Under the pieces are notes generated by a model. The model ran no database searches. It was given only the letters and a program-made list of their open reading frames with translations, and had not been told where the DNA came from. Below are positions 52,731 through 61,780 of a DNA stretch of 62,086 bases, one piece after another. The translations under genes were made by a program, and so were the position numbers. Origin of the DNA: Lentisphaerota bacterium (GTDB lineage Bacteria; Verrucomicrobiota; Lentisphaeria; Victivallales; Victivallaceae); contig SUWE01000010.1 in assembly GCA_015061615.1 (NCBI GenBank), positions 1 through 62,086 of the forward strand, written 5' to 3'. Numbering within the stretch: position 1 is the first letter of the stretch; every line of letters starts with the position of its first letter.

Positions 52731-53735
52731 TCAGAGCAGTTCGGCGATCTGTACCGCGTTGAGCGCCGCACCTTTGAGGAGCTGGTCGCCGGAAACGAAC
52801 ATTTCCAGACCGCGTTTGTCATTGCGGGAGATATCCTGACGGATACGTCCGGCAAGAACATCATATTTTTCAGTGGCGTCGATCGGCATCGGATAGAGTT
52901 TTGAATCCGGATCGTCGGCGAGGGTCACACCGGGAGCGGCGGCGAGAATGGCACGCGCTTCTTCGGGGGTGATCTCCTCTTCAAACTCAAGGTTCAGTGA
53001 TTCGGAGTGGGCGCGCAGCGCAGGGATACGCACGCAGGTGCAGCTCACCGGCAGATCGGGCAGATGGAGCATCTTGCGTGATTCGTTGAGCATTTTCAGC
53101 TCCTCTTTGGTATATCCGTTTTCAGTGAATGAATCAATGTGCGGAATGAGGTTGAAAGCGATGCGGTGTGCAAACGCTTTGGGTTCAATGGCTTCACCGT
53201 TGAGGATCTGTTTGGTCTGTTCGATCAGTTCCGCCATGCCTTTGGCACCGGCACCGGAAGCCGCCTGATAAGTCGCGGCGACCAGACGGCGCAGTTTTTT
53301 GGCGCGGTGCAGCGGCGCAACGGCGACCAGCATGATCGCGGTGGTGCAGTTCGGATTGGCGATAACGCCGTTGTGTTTTTTGATATCTTCGGGGTTGACT
53401 TCGGGAACGACCAGCGGAACGTCATCTTCCATACGGAAGGCGCTGGAGTTGTCGATCATCACCGCACCGGAATCGACCACATATTTGCGGTACTCTTTGG
53501 AAATACTGCCGCCGGCACTGAAAAGAGCGATATCGACACCTTTGAATGAATCATAGGTCATCTCCTCGATAACGATTTTTTCGCCTTTGTATTCCAGAGT
53601 TTTGCCTGCGGAACGGGCGGAGGCAAGCAGTTTCAGATTTTTGACCGGAAAATTGCGTTTTTCCAGGGTTTTGATCATCTCGACACCGACAGCCCCAGTG
53701 GCTCCGGCAACGGCGACATTAAATTCTTTAGCCAT
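52731..53735 (-). CDS. asd: Aspartate-semialdehyde dehydrogenase
   Basis: Asd reduces aspartyl phosphate to the semialdehyde for lysine, threonine, methionine and diaminopimelate synthesis. VAGATGAVGVEMIKTL (NADP-binding), the active Cys in ANPNCTTAIMLV (about 130) and the YQAASGAGAKGM loop are present. 334 aa is usual. It heads an operon with the H-X9-DG lipoprotein and the 177-aa unknown protein. Confidence 0.96.
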   Translation of the reverse strand: MAKEFNVAVAGATGAVGVEMIKTLEKRNFPVKNLKLLASARSAGKTLEYKGEKIVIEEMTYDSFKGVDIALFSAGGSISKEYRKYVVDSGAVMIDNSSAFRMEDDVPLVVPEVNPEDIKKHNGVIANPNCTTAIMLVAVAPLHRAKKLRRLVAATYQAASGAGAKGMAELIEQTKQILNGEAIEPKAFAHRIAFNLIPHIDSFTENGYTKEELKMLNESRKMLHLPDLPVSCTCVRIPALRAHSESLNLEFEEEITPEEARAILAAAPGVTLADDPDSKLYPMPIDATEKYDVLAGRIRQDISRNDKRGLEMFVSGDQLLKGAALNAVQIAELL

Positions 53736-53793
53736 AGTTTGTTTATCTTTCTTTGCTGATTCTTACAACACATTACGGTTGTTCAAATGATAT

Positions 53794-53821
53794 AATATAG
53801 CGGAAAATTTGCAAAATGCAA
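53794..53821 (-). promoter_or_regulatory. asd promoter candidate
   Basis: On the minus strand TTGCAT (53816-53821) and TATATT (53794-53799) with a 16-bp spacer overlap the ligA promoter on the other strand. Confidence 0.4.
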
Positions 53822-53837
53822 TCATGTGTATTATATT
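53809..53837 (+). promoter_or_regulatory. ligA promoter candidate
   Basis: TTGCAA (53809-53814) and TATATT (53832-53837), 17 bp apart, face ligA, whose ATG is at 53885. Confidence 0.5.
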
Positions 53838-53884
53838 TTATGAAATGTTTTTGCAATTTTGTTTTTCTGAAACCGGGTAAAAGT

Positions 53885-55774
53885 ATGGACTTTATCAATT
53901 TCGACCTTGCCGCAATGGATGCCGCCGCCGTTGCTGAACTGCTGGCATATCACGACAAATGCTACTGGGAACTCAATGAACCGCAGATTTCCGACGTGCT
54001 TTACGATCAGATCGTCGAACGGCTCCGGAAACTGGATCCGGATAATGAACTGCTCCATAAAATCCACACTCCGTCAGTCCTTTCCGACGGCAAAGTACAC
54101 CACAAAAAAGCGATGCTCTCACTCGATAAAGCATATTCGCTGGAATCCCTTCTTGAGTGGGCGGGCAAATACGCCAGAACTCCGGATGAACTCCTGCTGG
54201 TCGAACCGAAATACGACGGAATATCCGCAAATTTTGACGGCAAAATCCTTTCCACCCGCGGCGACGGGAAAACGGGGGAGGATATTTCCGCCAAACTGCC
54301 GCTTATCGAACTTGAAGCACCGGGTTACACCGGCAAAGTTGACCGTCCGGTGCGCGGTGAGATCGTCATCAGGGATGATGATTTTGTCAACATCTATTCG
54401 CGCATCCGCAAAAAAGATGGCGGCATATACAAAAACTCCCGCAATGCCGTCGCCGGAATAATGACGCTCAAGGATATCGTTCCGATGCTTACTCAGGGGG
54501 CAAAACTGACACTGGTCGACTACAACCTCATTTCAAAACCGGTGAAATTCAGTGAATTGCAGAGCAAATGGGAAGAGCTTAAATCTGCCTTCGCACGGCT
54601 TCCCTATCCGATGGACGGAATCGTTCTCAAATTTGCCGATACCGCATTCAGAGAATCTCTCGGAGCGACCGCCCACCACCCCAGAGGTGAGATCGCCTAC
54701 AAATTCACCAACTCCAGCGCCCAGACCACCTTGCTCGGTGTCCAGTGGAGCTTCGGTAAAAACTGTCTCACTCCGGTGGCGGAACTTGCCCCTGTGGAGC
54801 TTTCGGGAATCACCATCAAACGTGCCACGCTCCACAATATCCAGAATATCATCGACATGGAACTGATGATCGGTGACACGGTCACGGTCGAACGCGCCGG
54901 TGACGTTATACCCTATATCGCCGCAAGCATCCCCGGAAAAACGCGGGAAACCCCCTTTATTGAGGAGTGTCCGGCGTGCAAAAGCAAACTTATCCGCAAA
55001 GGTCCGGAAATCTGCTGCCCCAATGCAGAGTGTCCCGGCAGTCAGCTTCAGCTGCTTGCCGCCGCAGTCAAAAATCTCGGAATAGAACGGCTCGGTGAAC
55101 CGACGGTGGCAAAGATCATGAAAAAGTTCCACGTCCGCCATCTCAAAGAGCTTTTCGACCTGAACAAAGGGGATTTCCTTCTGCTTGAAGGATTTGCTTC
55201 AAAGAGTGCGGAAAATCTTTACAACGAAATACAAAAGGCGCGTGAAGTCGATGATTTCCAGCTGCTTGCCGCTTTGAATATCCCCGGTATCGGTGCCAAT
55301 ACCGCCAAACTTATTCTGGAAAAGTTCCCCATCGACTCCCTCAGAAGCGCCACAGTGGACTCTCTGGCGGAAATTCAGGGAATCGGCCCGGAGCGGGCAA
55401 CGGCGGTGGTAACGGCGCTTGCGGAACGTGCGGAGGAACTTGATGAACTGCTCAGTGCCGTGACCATCAGAAAAGCACAGAACAACTCCGCAGAATTGCC
55501 CGGAATATGTTTCACCGGAAAAATGCCCGAAAAGCGTTCATTTTACGAAAAACTTGCATCGGAACACGGGTACACCCCGATGGATTCAGTCACCGCCAAA
55601 CTTGCCGTTCTGGTGGCGGCGGATATCAACGACAACTCGTCAAAACTGAAAAATGCCCGCAAACTCGGAGTCAAAATCGTATCTCTGGATGAGTTCCTCG
55701 CTTCATTGGAAAATGAACCGGAGAAAAATGCCGGTCATGAGTTCGGTGACCTTCCGCTGTTCGGCGATCTGTAA
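53885..55774 (+). CDS. ligA: NAD-dependent DNA ligase (divergent LigA)
   Basis: The start at 53885 (MDFINFDLAAMD) is preferred over an upstream ATG because the family's Ia domain begins here; the ribosome site is weak. The nucleotidyl Lys lies in LLVEPKYDGISANF (KYDG rather than the usual KIDG, about residue 109). Motif IV PMDGIVLKF, OB-fold RATLHNIQNIIDMELMIGDTVTVERAGDVIPYI, Cys4 zinc site CPACKSKL...CCPNAECPG, HhH repeats and a BRCT end (GICFTGKMPEKRSFYEKL) follow. 629 aa is short for LigA (about 670), from several small losses. Confidence 0.92.
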   Translation: MDFINFDLAAMDAAAVAELLAYHDKCYWELNEPQISDVLYDQIVERLRKLDPDNELLHKIHTPSVLSDGKVHHKKAMLSLDKAYSLESLLEWAGKYARTPDELLLVEPKYDGISANFDGKILSTRGDGKTGEDISAKLPLIELEAPGYTGKVDRPVRGEIVIRDDDFVNIYSRIRKKDGGIYKNSRNAVAGIMTLKDIVPMLTQGAKLTLVDYNLISKPVKFSELQSKWEELKSAFARLPYPMDGIVLKFADTAFRESLGATAHHPRGEIAYKFTNSSAQTTLLGVQWSFGKNCLTPVAELAPVELSGITIKRATLHNIQNIIDMELMIGDTVTVERAGDVIPYIAASIPGKTRETPFIEECPACKSKLIRKGPEICCPNAECPGSQLQLLAAAVKNLGIERLGEPTVAKIMKKFHVRHLKELFDLNKGDFLLLEGFASKSAENLYNEIQKAREVDDFQLLAALNIPGIGANTAKLILEKFPIDSLRSATVDSLAEIQGIGPERATAVVTALAERAEELDELLSAVTIRKAQNNSAELPGICFTGKMPEKRSFYEKLASEHGYTPMDSVTAKLAVLVAADINDNSSKLKNARKLGVKIVSLDEFLASLENEPEKNAGHEFGDLPLFGDL

Positions 55775-55939
55775 GCCGTGCGGCTTGCGGGCAGGCATGG
55801 GGTCGGTATACCCGCTGTGGCGCACTGCCGTTATGGTGCGCCGCTTGTACGGATAGGTACGGATAAGTACGGATAGGTACGGATAAGTATTGGTGCGGCG
55901 CAAAAAGCAGTCTGCGCGGGTTGTTTGCAGACTGCCCCC
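55775..55939. repeat. Modular repeat unit 1 (left module L1, core A)
   Basis: Left module 55775-55844 (CGGTATACCCG type), core 55845-55889 of four 10-bp repeats (GTACGGATAG/GTACGGATAA), right module 55890-55939. The left module ends TGCGCCGC and the right holds GCGGCGCA, so the core is enclosed by an 8-bp inverted repeat; a 9-bp hairpin GCAGTCTGC/GCAGACTGC follows. Confidence 0.9.
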
Positions 55940-56094
55940 GTGCGGCTTGCGGGCTGCACCGGTTTTAGATACCACCTGCGGCGCGCGGATTATAGGGTGC
56001 GCCGCTGTCGGACTTGTCTGACTTGTCGGACTTGTCTGACAAAATTGGTGCGGCGCAAAAAGCAGTCTGAGCGGGGTGTTTGCAGACTGCCCCC
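55940..56094. repeat. Modular repeat unit 2 (left module L2, core B)
   Basis: Left module 55940-56005 (TAGATACC type), core 56006-56044 of 9-bp TTGTCTGAC/TTGTCGGAC repeats ending CAAAA, right module 56045-56094 with one G-for-C change relative to unit 1. The enclosing inverted repeat is kept. Confidence 0.9.
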
Positions 56095-56261
56095 GTGCGG
56101 CTTGCGGGCTGCACCGGTTTTAGATACCGTCTGCGGCTTGCGGATTATAGGGTGCGCCGCTGACTGTGAAAACTGAGAATACTAAGAACACTAAGAATAC
56201 TGGTTTTTTATTTGGGGCGGCGCAAAAAGTAGTCTGCGCGGGGTGTTTGCAGACTGCCCCC
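56095..56261. repeat. Modular repeat unit 3 (left module L2, core C)
   Basis: Left module 56095-56160 nearly identical to unit 2, core 56161-56211 with 9-bp repeats GAATACTAA/GAACACTAA flanked by TGTGAAAACTGA and CTGGTTTTTTA, right module 56212-56261. Confidence 0.9.
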
Positions 56262-56410
56262 GTGCGGCTTGCGGGCAGGCATGGGTTCGGTATACCCGCT
56301 GTGGCGCGCGGGCTTTATGGTGCGCCGCTGTCTGACTTGTCTGACTTGTCTGACTTGTCTGACAAAATTGGTGCGGCGCAAAAAGCAGTCTGCGCGGGTT
56401 GTTGGCAGAC
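56262..56410. repeat. Modular repeat unit 4 (left module L1, core B)
   Basis: Left module 56262-56328 of the unit 1 kind, core 56329-56367 with four pure 9-bp TTGTCTGAC-type repeats, right module 56368-56410 shortened to a 6-bp hairpin GTCTGC/GCAGAC. The array ends here, 144 bp before the regulator gene. Confidence 0.9.
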
Positions 56411-56495
56411 AAAAACACATTCAACGCTGTACCATACGGCACTTCTGTATTCTATGTGTGTATAAAAAAACACCGTTTTTTGACTGTCTGAAATC

Positions 56496-56524
56496 TTGAA
56501 AAAATCTCATAACTCATGTATCTT
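56496..56524 (+). promoter_or_regulatory. Promoter of the regulator-pseudopilin-enzyme operon
   Basis: TTGAAA (56496-56501) and TATCTT (56519-56524) with a 17-bp spacer precede the regulator gene. Confidence 0.55.
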
Positions 56525-56533
56525 TTCTCAGCT

Positions 56534-56547
56534 AACTTCGGGAAGTT
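56534..56547. promoter_or_regulatory. Palindromic operator candidate
   Basis: AACTTC-GG-GAAGTT is a perfect 14-bp palindrome just after the presumed transcription start and over the ribosome-site region, well placed for repression by the regulator encoded 7 bp downstream. Confidence 0.5.
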
Positions 56548-56553
56548 GATATT

Positions 56554-57636
56554 ATGAGTCATGCAAAGTTCACAGCCGTCGGTGCGGCAGTCGAAAAAGA
56601 TATCATAAACGGAATTTATACCGACCGTCTGCCGACAGTCAAAACTCTGGCGGAAAAATACGGTGTTGCAATACAGACGATGCACAACGCCCTCAAACCG
56701 CTGGTGGCAAGAGGAGTGATAAGAGCTACGCGCCACGGGAGTTTCGTCAACCGTTCAGTAAAACCGTTCCGCCATAAGGTCGGCGTTTTCGGCGACTTCA
56801 CCCAACTGGTTCCTACTCAGGAACCCCGGATGAAATTCCTGTCGCTTGCCGCCGCTGCCGACGGCGATGAACTGGTCTTTCTGGGTCCGCTCAGGGAGAC
56901 TCTTGCTCAAAATCCGGAGTTTTACAAAAAACCGGAACTTGACGGTTATATCTTCCTTTACAGCGATTTTGATCTGGCACTTTCAGCCGAACTCAGACGC
57001 CGCAAGATACCGGCGCTTATATGCAATCATCTGCCGGAATCTCTGGGGCTTGACTCCATAGACTACAATCATCAGCAGTGGCTCGATGAAGCAGTCGGCG
57101 CCCTTGTCGCCTGCGGCTGCCGCAGAATAGGTACACTCTTTTCACGCTCACTCAACAATTTGATCAGCTGGGAAGCGGAAATGTCCACCGCCGCCGAACT
57201 CAAGCGGGAGTATCAACTCAAACCGTACCGCCTGATCGACTCCCTTCCGGCAAAAAGTGACGAACAGCTGAAAAAAATCTTCGATCTGCTGATTTCCGAA
57301 ACTGTATTTCCCGATGCGCTGATCATGGCAGGGCATATCATGCACAAACTCGTGCTGAAACTGATAGATGCCGGAAAAGTTCCGGGCAGGGATTATTTGC
57401 TGGTGATAAGAGATGACCAGTCAACACTTCTGCCTGAAGGCAATATATTTGCCTGTGTGAAATATGATGAAGAAAAAAATGCGCGCGCCATCTGGAACCG
57501 TTTCCGTGAGCTGCGCAATGACCCCGTACAGCCGCCCAAAGCACTGCTGTCGGATATGAGCAAAAGTTTTATAAAACTCAAAAACCCATATTCAAAAAAT
57601 ATAACCCGTCTTGACAGAAAGGAAAACAAAAAATGA
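56554..57636 (+). CDS. GntR-type regulator with LacI-like effector domain (360 aa)
   Basis: A winged helix (about 8-65: [52 protein letters not shown]) is joined to a periplasmic-binding-protein-like sugar sensor (about 75-330: [30 protein letters not shown]). Such chimeras are common in Lentisphaerota next to glycan-degrading loci. It overlaps the pseudopilin gene by 4 bp (ATGA), so it is translated with it and probably controls this operon by a sugar signal. Confidence 0.85.
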   Translation: MSHAKFTAVGAAVEKDIINGIYTDRLPTVKTLAEKYGVAIQTMHNALKPLVARGVIRATRHGSFVNRSVKPFRHKVGVFGDFTQLVPTQEPRMKFLSLAAAADGDELVFLGPLRETLAQNPEFYKKPELDGYIFLYSDFDLALSAELRRRKIPALICNHLPESLGLDSIDYNHQQWLDEAVGALVACGCRRIGTLFSRSLNNLISWEAEMSTAAELKREYQLKPYRLIDSLPAKSDEQLKKIFDLLISETVFPDALIMAGHIMHKLVLKLIDAGKVPGRDYLLVIRDDQSTLLPEGNIFACVKYDEEKNARAIWNRFRELRNDPVQPPKALLSDMSKSFIKLKNPYSKNITRLDRKENKK

Positions 57637-58331
57637 AAAAGAACTTCACTCTTATCGAACTGCTCGTGGTAATTGCCATCATAGCCATTCTGGCGGCGAT
57701 ACTTCTGCCTGCACTCAACTCCGCCCGCGCAAGGGCAAGAGCGACCAACTGCCTGAATCTGCAAAAACAGCTCGGCGTCGATCTGCTCATGTATGCCGAC
57801 AGCAATGACGGCTGGTTCCTCGGTCACTCGCCCGACGGCAAGTTTCACTGGGGCTGGTATCTCTGCCGTTACGGCAATGCGGCATCGGCAGATTACAAAT
57901 ACACCAACAGCTGGTATCACCTCAACACACGTCTGACCTGTCCCGACCTGATCGAATTTGCTCCGGCACTGAAAGAGGGACTCATTCACTGCTCATACAT
58001 TTACGGAATGACCAGCGATGATGCCATCCAGTGGAAGAGTTTTGACCCGCAGGGGAAGGGATATCTCAACAAAGTTGCGAACAAGCTCGGCAAAGTCGCT
58101 CAGCCTTCGATCTTCAAATATCTTGCCGACAGCGTGCAGTCCGCGACCAGCAAAATCCCCTACTACACCTTTTCACAGTCGCTTACGGCAAATCAGGGAT
58201 ATATCACCATGGTACATAACAAAAAAGCCAACATCCTCTTTTTAGACGGTCACAGTGCCGTGGTCGACCGGAACAAAACCGGGGAATTTGTCGGTGAATC
58301 GACCTATCAGACTCTCGATTGGCCGCTGTAA
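57633..58331 (+). CDS. Prepilin-like protein with N-terminal methylation motif and H-X9-DG (232 aa)
   Basis: [28 protein letters not shown] is a class III signal; after cleavage the Phe5 would be methylated and Glu9 kept. The extended helix runs into [29 protein letters not shown], then a beta domain. His195 followed nine residues later by DG (205-206, ILFLDGH) is the prepilin-processing-associated H-X9-DG signature. Such pseudopilins occur in large numbers in Lentisphaerota; whether they join a type II-like secretion pseudopilus is not known. Confidence 0.92.
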   Translation: MKKNFTLIELLVVIAIIAILAAILLPALNSARARARATNCLNLQKQLGVDLLMYADSNDGWFLGHSPDGKFHWGWYLCRYGNAASADYKYTNSWYHLNTRLTCPDLIEFAPALKEGLIHCSYIYGMTSDDAIQWKSFDPQGKGYLNKVANKLGKVAQPSIFKYLADSVQSATSKIPYYTFSQSLTANQGYITMVHNKKANILFLDGHSAVVDRNKTGEFVGESTYQTLDWPL

Positions 58332-58352
58332 AACTCAGAGGAGACACCTGTC

Positions 58353-61300
58353 GTGAAAAAGCATTTTTTATTACCGCTTCTGCTTGCCTTTGCAACAGTG
58401 AGCGCCGATGCGGAAAATCTCATATTCAACGGTTCTCTGGAAGATGGAGTCGTCGGAGCATCCCGGATACTGCCCGGCTGGGTACGCCGTACCGCAAACA
58501 ACAGTTACGGTTTCCACTTCATTGAAAGCGGCGATGCCGCCGACGGCAAACGGTGCGGCAGAATAACGGTCACGGAGAAAAACAGCGGATATTTTTCCAC
58601 CGCGAAAGCGTTCCGGCTTGAACCGGGGAAAAAGTACCGTCTCACTCTTGAAACGAAGTGTTCCGGCGGAAATGCAATGGTCTACATCATTCCGCGTGAC
58701 TCGAAAAACAAAACTGCCGGATTTTCCTTCTACGGCAAAATTGCCGTTCCAAAGAGCAGTGAATGGCAAAAGCTCGAATACCTCTACACCGCTCCGGCTC
58801 AGGATCCTGCCGGATATACCGGAACTTTGCAAATCGCCTTTCAGGGACCGGGAGAAGTGCGTTTTGACAATGTCAGACTCGTCTCGCTTGACAGTGCCGC
58901 AAAAGCTGAAAACCCGGTTGTTTCCGGAAAAAATCTCGTTGCCAACGGCTCTTTTGAAGAAGGCGCCGCCGGAGCATCGCAAATACTGCCGAACTGGGTG
59001 CGCCGTACCGCAAACAACAGTTACGCTTTCCACAGTGTGGACAGCGCACTTGCATCAGAGGGCAAACGGTCGGTGAAGATCATGATCCCTGCCGACGCGG
59101 CAAAAAACTCCGGCTATATCGCCTCACCGATGATAAAAGTCGAAGGCGGCAAATGTTACAAACTCACTTTCAAGGCACGCAATCCTGCCGGCAATGCCGC
59201 CGCGACGCTGATCCTTTACGATTCGCAAAAGCGCTATGCAGGTTTCGGCGGTGTCCGCAAGTGTGCGGTGAAAAACGGAGAAACGTGGCAAACTTTTGAG
59301 CTGGAATACTTCACCCCGGCAAAGGATAATGACGGTTATTATCTGAAACTTCAGCTTGAACTCAACGGTCCGGGCGAAGTCAATTTCGACGATGTAAAAA
59401 TCATGGAAACCGTTCCGGCGGAAATGAAAACGGAGTTTTATCCGAGTTCGCTCAACTATGAAAAGAAACTGGTCGGTATTTCAGGGGAAAGTGTTCCCCT
59501 GATTTTTTATTTCTTCACTTCCGGCAGACAGGATAAATTCACTCTGGAACTGGAAATGCCGGAAAGTTTCCGTATCGTTTTTTCCAAAGTCGTCTACGCC
59601 GTCAATACTCCGGATGTCCCGGCAGTACCTCAAGCCGGAGCGCGGAAGGGATATCAGAGGTACAAGCTGGAACTGCCTGCCGATGCGGTTCTGCCGATGC
59701 GGAAATTTTCTGCCGATCTCTTTTCCGGTCTGGCACTGCTTTTTGAAGGTGATTGCGGCAGCGGCGGCAAACTTTTCTGGCAGATATCCCGGGACGGAAA
59801 AAAGCTCGACAGCGGTAAATTTGATTTGGAAATTCTCCCTTCAGAAAAACTCTCCCTCCCCCGCCGTCCGGTGATTTTCAGCTGGTATGAGCCGTATCTC
59901 AACTACTTGCGCGACAAAGATATCTTACAGCGCTATCTGAAAAATATCATGCGTTCAGGCATTTCGGGAGCAAGCATATCTGAAGCCAAAGATATGGATA
60001 TCTTCAATGCGGCAAATTTCACCAATCAGCGCGGTTTCTGGCAGCAGCCGGCAAACAACTGCCTGACCGGATTGATCGCCGATGAAAAGGTATGGAAACG
60101 TATCGGCCGTATGGCACAAAATCTTTCTGCATACAAAAATGCGATCCTCTGTTGGAACTTTGAGCCGCTTCTGCACGATTACTATCACTATTGTCCGGCG
60201 TGTCACAGGGAGTTCTGCCGCTTTGCCGCCATTGCAGAATCGACAGAGATCCCCGACGCCCGCACTGCGGAAGAGCTTTATCCGGAAAAATATATGGCAT
60301 TCCGCTGTTCCCAGCACAACCGTATCAACGGAACATTCCACGATATCTGTAAAAAATACGGGATCCGCTCCGGAATAAACGGTTACCGCTTCGATAAAAA
60401 AAGCGACATGCTCCACCTCAAACGCATCACCGGCGGAGTCGATGAGATAATCAAACGGGTCGATATCTATCAGGCACAGATATACGCCCTGCCGGAACTG
60501 CTCTGGCAATGGCAGAAAGAGATGCTCGAATATCACCCGGAAACCGTGATAACCTACACCACCGATGAACGGAGCAAAGGGGGAACATTCCCCTATTCAC
60601 TTATTACTCCGGAACTTATTGAATGCGAAACCATTATTGCCGGAATACAGCGGGTGGAAAATCTCGTCCTTTTCGTCGGATACCACACCCTTGACGGCAG
60701 ACAGATATCGGCACTGCGCCGCGCACTTGACCGTATCGCCGCAAGGGAGTACATGCTTGACGGCAAGGCAGAGTATATTTCTTCAACAGGGCACAGTTCC
60801 GTCCGCTGGCGCAGATTCACCCGCGACGGAAAAACCATGTTTGCCGCAGTCAACACCTCCGGCAACAGAGAAAATTGGAGCGCCGTCGCACTTGATGATA
60901 AACATGCGGCACTTGACCTTGAGCAGAAAACTGCCATTCTGCCGGATAAGGGAAACCGTCTTGCCATCCGTCTCAAACCTTATGAAGTACGATTTTTTGA
61001 ACTTATCAGCAAAAGTGAGGCGGGAAAATACCCTGCCGTTCCTGCGGCGGAACCGGATAAGCTCCCCGCTGCCCGCACCATTCTCAACAGCGGCAAATGG
61101 GTACTTTTTGAAGATGCTCAGGGGGGCATTGCGGTCAAGGCAAACGGCAGCACCCTCTGGAAAATACTCCGCAGTGACGGAGCGGTACTGACAGGGAAAA
61201 AGTACAACGGAACAAGTGACCTTTATTTCCGCGACCTGTTCCATACTCCGCGCGAAGCGGCATGGGCGGCGGATTGCCGCCAGAGTTACGATTTTGTTTC

Positions 61301-61766
61301 GGCACAGGTGGAAAACGGCGGAGTCCGGGTAACATTCAAACAGGATTTGACCCACCGGATGCTGAAAGGTATCCGCATCAATAAAAGTTATTATTTCACT
61401 GCTGACGGCAGGGTAAAAGTTGATATTGAAGTAATCAACAACGGCACAAGTGCGAAAAAAATCGCTTTCTGGCAGCATCACCGTCCGGATTTCACCGCCG
61501 GCAAAGCGGTAACGTTCACCTCGGCAGGCAAAACTCTTAATGTTGACAGCAGGAGTCCGGCAAACAACTATCTTTCCGGCGGAGGAAAGGTGCTTGAGTG
61601 CGGAAACTTTTTAACCTTGCGTTGGAACACGACTCCGGAAAAATATTACTTCTGGAACTCCCCCGCCCAGCCGGTATCATGTGAAATGTTCTTTCCGGCA
61701 GTTGAAATCGCCGCCGGAAAGGCGTGGCGGCTGACAACCGGATTTGAAAAGCGCAAAGCGCGTTAA
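58353..61766 (+). CDS. Secreted carbohydrate-active protein with tandem CBM-like domains (1137 aa)
   Basis: It starts at GTG with GAGGAG 9 bases upstream. A signal peptide (1-21) precedes two clearly duplicated jelly-roll domains of the CBM4/9 kind (about 23-175 and 190-350; N.I.NGS.E.G..GAS.ILP.WVRRTANNSY). The middle (about 490-880) has a TIM-barrel-like glycosidase pattern, including ILCWNFEPLLHDYYHYCPACHREFCRF and TYTTDERSKGGTFPYSL, then a beta-rich C-terminus (900-1137). Catalytic residues are not assigned. It is the last gene of the regulator operon; the substrate glycan is unknown. Confidence 0.75.
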   Translation: MKKHFLLPLLLAFATVSADAENLIFNGSLEDGVVGASRILPGWVRRTANNSYGFHFIESGDAADGKRCGRITVTEKNSGYFSTAKAFRLEPGKKYRLTLETKCSGGNAMVYIIPRDSKNKTAGFSFYGKIAVPKSSEWQKLEYLYTAPAQDPAGYTGTLQIAFQGPGEVRFDNVRLVSLDSAAKAENPVVSGKNLVANGSFEEGAAGASQILPNWVRRTANNSYAFHSVDSALASEGKRSVKIMIPADAAKNSGYIASPMIKVEGGKCYKLTFKARNPAGNAAATLILYDSQKRYAGFGGVRKCAVKNGETWQTFELEYFTPAKDNDGYYLKLQLELNGPGEVNFDDVKIMETVPAEMKTEFYPSSLNYEKKLVGISGESVPLIFYFFTSGRQDKFTLELEMPESFRIVFSKVVYAVNTPDVPAVPQAGARKGYQRYKLELPADAVLPMRKFSADLFSGLALLFEGDCGSGGKLFWQISRDGKKLDSGKFDLEILPSEKLSLPRRPVIFSWYEPYLNYLRDKDILQRYLKNIMRSGISGASISEAKDMDIFNAANFTNQRGFWQQPANNCLTGLIADEKVWKRIGRMAQNLSAYKNAILCWNFEPLLHDYYHYCPACHREFCRFAAIAESTEIPDARTAEELYPEKYMAFRCSQHNRINGTFHDICKKYGIRSGINGYRFDKKSDMLHLKRITGGVDEIIKRVDIYQAQIYALPELLWQWQKEMLEYHPETVITYTTDERSKGGTFPYSLITPELIECETIIAGIQRVENLVLFVGYHTLDGRQISALRRALDRIAAREYMLDGKAEYISSTGHSSVRWRRFTRDGKTMFAAVNTSGNRENWSAVALDDKHAALDLEQKTAILPDKGNRLAIRLKPYEVRFFELISKSEAGKYPAVPAAEPDKLPAARTILNSGKWVLFEDAQGGIAVKANGSTLWKILRSDGAVLTGKKYNGTSDLYFRDLFHTPREAAWAADCRQSYDFVSAQVENGGVRVTFKQDLTHRMLKGIRINKSYYFTADGRVKVDIEVINNGTSAKKIAFWQHHRPDFTAGKAVTFTSAGKTLNVDSRSPANNYLSGGGKVLECGNFLTLRWNTTPEKYYFWNSPAQPVSCEMFFPAVEIAAGKAWRLTTGFEKRKAR

Positions 61767-61780
61767 AAAAACACCCGCCA

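Noticed and set aside
52727-52864. N-terminal extension of the H-X9-DG lipoprotein
   Set aside because: It would lie inside asd and bury the lipoprotein signal peptide 46 residues from the start.
55775-56410. CRISPR array
   Set aside because: Repeats are long and modular with tandem 9-10 bp cores shared between units rather than unique spacers, and no cas gene is nearby.
55775-56410. Integron attC sites or gene cassettes
   Set aside because: The inverted repeats recall attC in shape, but there are no core-site GTTRRRY signatures, no enclosed genes and no integrase in the window.
55925-56465. Several small open frames within the repeat array
   Set aside because: They follow the repeat periodicity on both strands, lack ribosome sites and give low-complexity Cys/Arg-rich peptides; they are shadows of the repeats.
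56481-56509. Alternative promoter with TTGACT as -35
   Set aside because: With 17-bp spacing the -10 would be AATCTC, a poor match; TTGAAA with TATCTT is clearly better.
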